From the NCBI GenBank assembly GCA_002633005.1, contig NMRA01000004.1:1189066-1253065 (forward strand): a DNA stretch of 64,000 bases, in the 5' to 3' direction. Every line of letters starts with the position of its first letter. The stretch's first letter is position 1. This DNA is from Phoronis australis. Its lineage: Eukaryota; Phoronida; Phoronidae. The position numbers were made by a program, and so were the translations under genes. Positions 13,514-64,000 of this stretch are shown here, one piece after another. The notes under the pieces were generated by a model that did not search any database, was not told where the DNA came from, and saw only the letters and a program-made list of their open reading frames with translations.

Positions 13514-15879
13514 CAGGACTAGGGTGACGGTGTGTACTCATCCTGTGGTGGGGAATCTCTAACACGAAGCAATCGCTGGATGAGTCGCTCAACTGCTGTT
13601 CTTTCAGACAAGTTTTGCAAATCATTCTCTGTATCATGCAAATATTTTGGGAAAGAAGCTGTGAGAGTCCTACTCTATGTTGAAAAGATATCCTCTAGGT
13701 GTTCTCTGCAACAGAAAAAATCAAACACAACAAGAATTTTAAAAAATCATGTGCATGTTGCAAAGTTCAACTGCCCATGGGTGTCTGACGCTTTGTATGT
13801 GACTTTGGAGTCGGTGGGTGGGGGGAGTAGATGACTAATCTCCAAGGGCTGGTTGCATTGTTTTTTAGTCTTGTTGCTTGTAAGCCAAACCCGTCACAGC
13901 CAAACTCAGACTTGTTACCACAAGTAGTTAAATGTTTTTTTACCCTTGATTGCGTATCAAAGGTGTTATTTCTAAAGCCCAAAGGCAATTAGTTTTATGT
14001 ACTGTGTTAAATGACTGTTTCTGGGTTGCGTTTTCATTTATGGTTGCAGCTGAGGTTGGCTGATTAGTCTCCATGACACAAAACATGATTCAATCTTAGG
14101 GGTCTATATACTGGACGTCCTGGTCTCACCTACTGTAGTAGGCTTGGTCTATGTACTGGACATGCTGGTCTCACCTGCTGTAGTAGGCTTAGGACATAAA
14201 AAGAACAAAAAGTGAAAACAAACATCATGATTTGTTGTGCCATCTGAAATGACATCGGGTTTTTCTGTATGGGTGTGAAATCACATATCGTCCGCCGAAC
14301 AAAGACTTTCTACTGTCTCAGGCAGGTGTTACTGGCTACTCAGGCGGTCTATAACCATGACAAAATAACGTTATGCATTATTTGGTGGTCTGCGTTGTTG
14401 TGTTAACTTTACCAGGTTGACAGTAAGTTTGTCTTATTCTCTAGCTTTTATGTTTTGTAGCAATTAGTTGAGAATTCAATTTCAGTTAGTCATACATTAC
14501 GATGAGTTTCTTGTATGGCCTTGGAAGCTTTGAGCTCAACATCTAATTTCTGAAGTCGACCTTGGGCTCAAATACCTGATTCTTAAGTTCAATCTTGTAG
14601 TTTGAAGCACATCTGTCTTGGTAATTTCTATTCTTTACTTGTAGATTACAGCTCAACTCCAGTGAGAAAAGTGCTATGTATCAAAATCTTGAGTCACACT
14701 AGAGATTGAATCTTGACTTAATCGTGTCTGCCGGCACATTTCTTGATTAGATTCCAAATTGTGAAAGGTTGTTAACCTTTTAAAGAAACGTCACTGAAAC
14801 TTGGGCTGAAAATGCAATAGGTGATAATGTGGTGATAAATATGTCATTTACTCATAGTGTTAATGAGAATAGTAAATGGAAATTGTGATGTCACATTGTG
14901 ACTTTTTGAATTCAATTGTTTTTATAAAGAAGTTCATTTGAATACAGTCTTAAGAATTTGACTCATGAAAAAATGCTGTTTTGCTTCTAAAGTTTTGAAA
15001 CTTGAATCAATTTTCAAAAAGCTTTTCATGTTTAAAAACGAGGCTTAAAACGAACAGAATTGGGCTACAAACATTTCTGTGCTTCTTGCATCGAAATTCT
15101 ACAAGCAAAATGCACCGACCACTGGCGGAAATTAATGTGCTCTTTAGCTTGTACTACTGAAATGCACACCCTGATTTTGAAGAAATGCAAAAAGAAGACA
15201 AACTTAGTAGGTGTAATGGTGATCTTTGTTTGGCAGTTACTGCTGACTCGACTGACAAATGCCGTTTTGAATACTACAAAGTTTAAGACGTGTTTTGTGT
15301 TCTTTGGAGCCAGAGGACTATTATCAATTGCTATAATTTGTGCAATGTGTCTGCGAAGTGTTTTTTATTTTATGTCGAGGTTATTCGGTATACTCCTGTT
15401 CTGTTCATCATTAACTCATATTTGCGGTAATCCTTTTTGTCCTCCAACACCGCTGGTCAGAATTTCCTGTTGTTTTCAAAACTATTGTTTAGCCAACCTT
15501 TTGCGACATTTGCTTAGCACATAAACTCACCGCTTTGTTGCTATTCCACACATTTGTTGTCAAAACTCTTGGATATCGATATATTTTAACTTGATGTTCC
15601 TTATTAAATACCTATTGATAACACATGCACTTTCTAGAGTGCTACGTAACGGCAGGCCAAAGAGTTGCTAAATCGGCGGGAAAAGAGAATGAAGCGGTTT
15701 ATTAATCCTAAAATGACACCTGTGATCTCCATTCTGACTACACCATAAGCATAGAAAACATGGGGTGTCAACTTCTGCATTGGGTGCCAGTAGTTGAAAA
15801 ATGATACTATATTGATACTGATACTGCCTATTTGATGCGGATACTCATTCGATATCAAATAATATCACTCTTGGGATCG

Positions 15880-16300
15880 GTCCATATGTGCATACTATCA
15901 CTGAACTATATTTAAAAATCTTAAACGTGTTTGGTATTTTACCGGATTTTTAACTTTTGTTTGTAAAGCCAAATACCAATCTGACGTTAATCATGTCGTG
16001 CAGTCGTGTCTTTTTAGTAAAATTTAGCAAAAACAGAAAGGTATGTTCATAGCACAACAACGGTATTAATTGCAGGAACAAATTTCATTTCGTGTAGATG
16101 TTCAAGATGAAATCTCAAAAACTGTTACCGTTTTCTAAATGATCATTTCGTTTTTGTTTTATGCAGCTTTCAATCTTTTTCATTAAAAGTCATAATTCAT
16201 TACTTAAAAACTGCTCACGGGGTACCTCTAAACTCTTCAAAACCCATATTTGTGATGCTCAAAATATGTCACTTTTTACCTTCAGTAATCAAATACTTAT
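15880..16300. repeat. Same repeat family, diverged copy
   Basis: Shares CGTGTCTTTTTAGTAAAATT, AGAAAGGTATGTTCATAGC and TTCAAGATGAAATCTCAAAA with the 22.7-kb copy. The ends are decayed. Confidence 0.5.
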
Positions 16301-17189
16301 CATTTCATAAACCACTAATTTTCTGAAAACACTGCAAAAATTTTACAGCTACAGTGGAAACTAAAAGAAAGTTTTAAAAATGCGTTCCGATAGTTTTAAA
16401 CATTTTCTTAACTTCCATGGCTTGTTTGACATGTTTCACTACTCTGCTTAAGAGGAGTGGCATACTTGAAGTGTTCAGTTATTGGAAAAATCGGTGTTCG
16501 GTTTGCCTAGCTAGGTTTGTAGCAGTTTTGGTTACTAAAACAAATGCTTCTGATCTTTGTTGAGCTGGTTGTTTTGACACACTGTTAGAGCATTTTATTA
16601 GCTGATCACTTTAGATATCAACTATGCTGTCAAGGTCACCATGGTTACTGTAGTGACTTGGATGTAAATGCTGTGATACAAAGCAAAGATGAATATCACT
16701 GCAGCACTAGATGCAGGCCAGTGATTTGTTAATCTTGCTTTGAAGTGGTTTCATTTTGCATTTTGTCTTACATTATCATAGGAGTTTATCTGGCTTTGCT
16801 TCAACCTTAGAAATTCTTATTGACAGTATGATGACCAAACTGTCTCCTGAACCATGATGTGCTCCTTCGTTTACATGGATTTTCAAATTGCTTTAATCAA
16901 GGCAATGTTTAACATAAATGTGCTCAACTTCATTTTCACCAATCACTGTAATTTAGCAAACGTCCAACACAATGGGCATTTTGTTTCTGGGTAATTATGG
17001 TACAAAATTGGTCAATTTGCACAGAGAAACAAGAGACCATTTCAACACCGAAAGTTTAAAGTTTCACAAAATTATAAGCAAATCTAGACTCATAATGGGA
17101 ATAGATTGGCCCGGGCGGTTTGTATCAAACAGTGTCTTTGTTGTTGGTGTCAAGTTTTAATATCGTACAATATGATCTGGGAGCACGGG

Positions 17190-17900
17190 GACTGGGGGGT
17201 ACTCCCAAGGAAGAGGTACACGGGGGGGCAGGGCTTCATCTAGGATTTCGAACATAGGGTGTCCAAAATGGGGTTCCCAATATTCCAGGGCGTCCATGAT
17301 TCCAACGCGGCATTACCCCCCNNNNNNNNNNNNNNNNNNNNNNCACAGATGATGTGTGGTTTATATTTTGACAACAGGTGTCACTGCTGCTCCATTTTAG
17401 ACGCACATAGAAAAGCATGAAACAGGTGAAAACTCAAACATTTTAAATGGGGATATTCTTGCGGCACATCATATTATTAAAATAATGACATTTATTTTGC
17501 TTTTGGTATTTTTAAAAAAGACGAAGTACATGAAATTACAGCTCTGAAACACCAGTTTGGAGTTAAGCAAGGTCCATGTCCCTATATAAAGTACAGAATG
17601 GCAGTGGCATGTGAGTCTATTGAAAGCAGACACTCTGGCAACCAACCACGTGCTAATGATTGACAGGTCTACCAAATAGTTTGAAGATAGATTGAATATT
17701 GAAACATTTTAAATATTATATTTCTTTCCCAGTTGAAAGGGCCATCTTCCTGCTTTGATTAACTGGGAGTCCAAACTGGAGAAATTTTGATTGACAGGGC
17801 GTCCAAATGATACATTGGGCGTCCTTGCCAGGGCGTCTACATTAGTGCTAGGGCGTCCAAATGGACGTACGCTGCATGAAGGCCTGGGGCGGGGGGGGGC
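17190..17900. repeat. GGGCGTCC-rich repeat surrounding an assembly gap
   Basis: AGGGCGTCCA / GGGCGTCC motifs recur at about 17288, 17797, 17817, 17832 and 17850, with G-runs at both sides. 22 undetermined bases (17322-17343) interrupt it, so the repeat is not fully assembled. Confidence 0.5.
17322..17343. other. Assembly gap (22 N)
   Basis: Run of N directly after a poly-C tract. Single N bases also occur at 12052 (poly-C) and 34606 (poly-G). Confidence 0.99.
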
Positions 17901-19639
17901 ATTGCCTGACTCGAGAATGGCGACTTTCACTACCAGCTTTCCAACAAAGGTTGACTTTTCTGACAAAATTTTCTTCGAAAGGATGCCTTGCAACATGTTT
18001 CAGAAAGTTGCCTGGGGGCATATTTTGTCCTCTGGAAAGACAAATGTACTAGAAATTCCCGGTCAATACAAAAACTAATTTACTTGTCAGTGTGTGAATA
18101 TATGCTCAGAATGCACTGATGAAGCCATGTTAAGTGTATCTTGTGTTCATGATATGTTAATTGCATGTAATGGCATTATTTGAACTGTAACTTGTAAATT
18201 TTATGTTGTATTACATTGTAGTCTGTAAATTACCTCAGAGTTAAAAACCAAAATTTACTCAAAAGTTATGTTTAAGTAAGTTTCTAGCTAGACATGTGCA
18301 CCAACTCAAGTGTGATTTTCTGGAATGAGGCTAGACTAGAATTTGACTGCCCCCTTGAGGAAATGTCTGAGATTCTTCACCTAATAAAAAGAAATCTGGC
18401 TGGCTTCCTCACCCACAACTTATCGTTTCATCAACTGCGATGAACCTGCGGTGAAAACTAGACTGGCTGAAAAACAGCTATCTCTGGCTTTTGAACCTGG
18501 CTGCCAGTCTAGCCAGAAGTCTTTGAATGAACAGCTGTGACTTCCATGCTCTTGTGGTCCTAATCCGTCATTATAATCCACATCCCTTGCTGTTACCTGG
18601 CTTCATGCTGTGTTCAATGGTGCTAATCCCGGGAAGGATTGAATCTCGCTGTTTACAATCTGATGTGAAGTGTCACTCTTAATCAGCTCGAGATTAATGT
18701 CGGTCATTGATTTTTTCCAGCCTTAACACAATCTTGCTTTGATTACGGACAAAACTCGGATGTTCTATCTCTTCTTGAACTGGTCATTGTTTTGCTTTGT
18801 GGGTGTGGTAAGCGTGCTTTTTATAATAACAGCATTTTTTGTGCTGCTGCTTCTCAAAGTTTGAGGCTGCTTTATCGTGGACTTTTTGCCCTAATGACAG
18901 CAGTACAGGTAATTAGTGCAATTTCTTGTGAACGTTACTGTTCTCTTCTCATAATATTTCTTTAAAGTTACTGTCACCACTTCATCTTTGAAAACAGTTT
19001 TTTGTTGTACTCCACGTTTTATTTTTTAAGGTGTCTAGTTGGCATTCATATTATTATTACTCATGATGAAACCAAGGACCTAATAAAGTTCATTGATTTC
19101 TTCAATTGGGTGCCTTTTCGTTGCCACTTACTAATGCCATTTTGGTCATGTCCCAAGGGAGCCACCCCCACTCCCAGAGCCCCCCTAGGGAGCATCTCAT
19201 TAAATACCATCACAATCAGCATTTACATGTGAAAATTTTCCACTATTCTCTATTAAGCTTCCTTTTAAAGAGTAATCTGTGACTTCATGATGGTTTGATC
19301 CGCTATTTCTCCGGTATTCAACAACGCACCCCGTCTTAGCAAGTAAGGGGGTTTCATTGATCTCCTTTGTCTGGAGATAACAATCTCCCTCTGGCCACAT
19401 TTTTGTTTTGTGCTGATTTATTGCATCTGTTGGGTTTATGAGTAAAATTCGCTATTTTTAGCAGGTAATGAAATGACAATTAATGTTGGGATTTAGACAT
19501 GTTGAAATAACCATTAAAATAGCGATTAAAACGTTCATGTTAATAAGCCTATTAGGAACCTTAATTTTCTTGTGTTGCGAGCTGTTGCTTATTCTTGTGC
19601 AGAGCTTTACTAACATATCTCCTGAACAATAACAAGGTA

Positions 19640-19771
19640 GAGTTCAGTAACACTAGGACCTCGCTAAAAAGCACGACTTTGTGCAATTGCTTGAGGTATT
19701 GCTGTGTATTTTAAATGAAAACACTTGATTTTGGCTTGATTTTAGCAAGGCCCTAGCGTTACTGAACTCTA
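19640..19771. mobile_element. CTAGGACC MITE, copy 2
   Basis: Inverted termini GAGTTCAGTAACACTAGGAC and its complement at 19751-19770, with TA on both outer sides. About 130 bp, no coding content. Confidence 0.7.
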
Positions 19772-19934
19772 TCCATTTCAACCAATCTTGTTTTCTGATT
19801 CATGTTGCTATGGAGTCTGTAACCTAAGCAACAAGTCAGCATCAATAGATTAAGGTTACTCCACATTAAAAACAAGTGAAACATTTATTTAGCAAACTTA
19901 TTGGAAAGCTGAACCTATTTATTCTTTCTCTGGC

Positions 19935-20422
19935 TTTAGTTATGTGTGACCTTAATATTGACATGTCTATGTATTCAGCTAAGTATATTTATTTATTTAT
20001 TTATTTTTAACACGGTATAAGTATTTTTCTGAAAGTAGTAAACCCGTGGAATTTGATTTTTGGCTTTTCGGCTCTCTGTCATTAATTGTGTCATGTGACC
20101 ATGTCTATTTTGGTAAAATTTTGCAAAAAAGAAAGGTACATCGATGACCACATTACATTTAATACAAAGGTTCGAGGTGAAACTTCGAAAATGCTGTCAC
20201 ATTTTTTTAAATTGTGTGCTTGTTTTCGTTTTATAGAACTTAAGATTTTTTCACGAAAATTTCAAAAAGGCCTTTTTGATAGCCCCTGATGCATATCAAC
20301 AGTGTCTTGGAGAACAATTCATAAGCAGAGTATGTTAAAGTTTGAATCGGGTGAGCCGTTTCTGACATGCGATTTTAGCCAAATTTGGACATTTCTCCAT
20401 GTTCCCACATAACCTTAAGTCA
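19935..20422. repeat. Same interspersed repeat family, copy
   Basis: Shares GTGTCATGTGACCATGTCT, AGAAAGGTACATCGATGACC and an end CCCACATAACCTTAA. It contains a (TTTA)n stretch near 19985-20008. Confidence 0.55.
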
Positions 20423-21301
20423 TGGCGTAATGAATATATTCAAGACATACCTTTTGTTTCTTCAGTTGGGTGAACATGCTGTTAATCAGCTTACCAATAT
20501 GCTGTTCCCAATCTTGGCATGTAAATTGCTCACAGTCCTACTTATAGCTGCCCTATAACTGTTTCCAATTGGTCTAGTTTTATGTCATTTCACCCAACTT
20601 GTAGCCAGTGTTACAATAAAGTGAGAGCTGTTCAAAGCTGACCAGATTTAGCCTGGTTAGTCAGTGGTGGACCATGGTCATTAAAGCTGACCTAATCAGC
20701 CACTGTACAAACAATCTTCATCCTAAGATCAGTGGATACACTATGTTTCAAAATATCAGCATGCACTGACTGCTAGCCTGTTTCTTTATTAAACCATCCT
20801 GTGTCAACAATCTTCATGGCACTTGGTAATTAATTCAGATTGTTCACACCTATTTGGCACTCAGTGTTCACTGAAATCTTAGACTGGAGTAGATGTGTTA
20901 ACACACAGCTTTCTCACTATACTCATTTACTAATCGGTTTGGAGATAGGGAAGCTCATAGTATGGGTAACTCAGTGTTAGATTGTAGCTTACTGACATGA
21001 CTGTCTTTTGTCGGGATTTGTTGAGCTATTTGAAAAGTGTTTAATTTCCGTGCACTGCAGTGGTTCTTGAAGTGGAAGCATTTCTTTGGTGTTTTGATGT
21101 GACTAGCTTTTTGTTAGATTCATGCCCAAAAGCAAGTGGCATTGTGCTGACAAAAATATTTTCAATGAATATTTTTGGCTTACTTATTAAATTAAACGGA
21201 GATGGTTATGTAGAATTTAAATTTCTGCATCATCAAAATTAATGTCAGATTTTTCCATTAGCCTTGTAGTTACCAACGACGGCTCAGTTCTGCTACACTT
21301 G

Positions 21302-21362
21302 TTGTTCACTATTTCTCTGTTTCATTGTTTCACTGTTTCACTATTTCACTGTTTCACTATTT
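21302..21362. repeat. 8-bp repeat TTTCACTR forming the exon 1 polypyrimidine tract
   Basis: About six copies of TTTCACTG / TTTCACTA run directly into the TTTCAG acceptor of coding exon 1. The repeat therefore supplies the pyrimidine tract and several near-identical TTTCA ends. Confidence 0.88.
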
Positions 21363-21394
21363 CAGATCCCAGTCTAGTGTTAGTTTCTCCCACC

Positions 21395-63672
<42,278 letters not shown>

Positions 63673-64000
63673 TTGTCAAGTCTGTAACAGCACTCCGCTA
63701 ATCCGAACTGATACCGACATGGTTCTGTGTGTGCGTGTGTGAGTCTAGAGACACCTGTTGTTGTCCGCTTTCGTTTACGCTCTGTACTATGCCAGTTTTG
63801 TGGCGTTCTTACCGTTTTGGTGCCAGTGTTCGGCACACAGCCCCGTTCACACAGATCAATCTGACAGCATGCAATAGTAGTGGCTATGACTGTTGATAGT
63901 TCACTAAGTTATGGTCAGTAGACTGGAACTTCCTCATTAAAAAGTGTTTGTTGGACGTTTTTGTTTGGGTTTATGTGTTTTAAAGTTACAGTTGTTTCAA
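63673..64000 (+). other. PCBP: PCBP 3' UTR (possibly continuing past the window)
   Basis: It follows the TAG stop. It contains GT-rich runs (63727-63742) and a candidate cleavage signal near 63936. No further open frame or splice acceptor stands out. The transcript may use a more distal site beyond the window. Confidence 0.6.
63936..63941 (+). terminator. Candidate poly(A) signal ATTAAA
   Basis: ATTAAA lies 264 bases after the stop and is followed within 5-45 bases by a strongly GT/T-rich stretch (63942-63985), the usual arrangement of a cleavage site and downstream element. Sequence pattern only. Confidence 0.45.

Larger units (their letters stand above)
7850..21365 (+). other. Upstream region or first intron, repeat-rich
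   Basis: If the leader exon at 7787 is real, this is a 13.5-kb first intron. It contains a cluster of half-copies of one repeat family (8005-8830), a triplet-biased GC-rich tract (10320-10800), a 20-bp minisatellite (11621-11678), a 111-bp MITE (13403-13513), an assembly gap (17322-17343) inside a GGGCGTCC-rich repeat, a further repeat-family copy (19935-20420) and a CTAGGACC MITE (19640-19771). No coding exon seen. Confidence 0.55.

Noticed and set aside
15060-15524. 154-codon open frame with hydrophobic stretches
   Set aside because: Starts at TTG, Cys/Leu/Phe-rich as expected of AT-rich DNA, no domain pattern, no splice context. Its length alone is not convincing in 64 kb.
18310-18545. 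Possible inverted repeat (GGCTAGACTAGAA / GCCAGTCTAGCC)
   Set aside because: The match is short and the internal arms do not pair; not enough for a MITE call.

Overview
This window is AT-rich, intron-dominated genomic DNA from a metazoan, most likely a marine invertebrate. It carries one recognisable cellular gene on the + strand, a poly(rC)-binding protein (PCBP / Drosophila mushroom-body-expressed (mub) family). Eleven coding exons run from 21395 to 63672. Joined in frame they give a predicted 452-residue protein with three KH domains, all with an intact GxxG loop. Every exon is bounded by AG/GT, every phase matches, and the two tiny early exons (24 and 33 nt) match the intron layout I know from vertebrate PCBP genes. 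The species cannot be fixed from the sequence. The repeat content (Penelope-like, piggyBac-like, hAT-like and LINE remnants plus many MITEs), long introns and Ns at assembly gaps fit an invertebrate draft genome.

Layout. 1-21365 holds no coding exon that I can support: repeats, MITE-like inverted-repeat elements and one candidate 5' untranslated exon (7787-7849). 21366-47009 holds coding exons 1-10 (KH1 on exons 1-4, KH2 on 5-6, a linker on 7-8, KH3 on 9-10). A 16.3-kb last intron follows, and the last coding exon (63324-63672) encodes a proline/alanine/glutamine-rich tail ending KFAPY. The 3' UTR with a candidate ATTAAA poly(A) signal fills the rest.

The introns hold most of the unusual structure. 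A 5'-truncated Penelope-like element with an 11-bp target duplication lies antisense in intron 7, with a hammerhead-ribozyme-like motif near its 3' end. A deleted piggyBac-like element sits between TTAA sites in intron 1. Two copies of a hAT-like element have precise 6-bp target duplications, and two copies of a 111-bp MITE have 7-8-bp duplications. A three-level nest fills 53.3-58.5 kb: an outer TIR element holds a 5'-truncated LINE, which is split by a 3,054-bp element with perfect 26-bp TIRs. The splice donor of the 33-nt exon has been copied into a five-unit, 37-bp tandem repeat.

The gene product is expected to bind C-rich single-stranded RNA and act in mRNA stability, translation or splicing. 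That is family knowledge; the splicing details above are read from the sequence, and alternative isoforms are inference.
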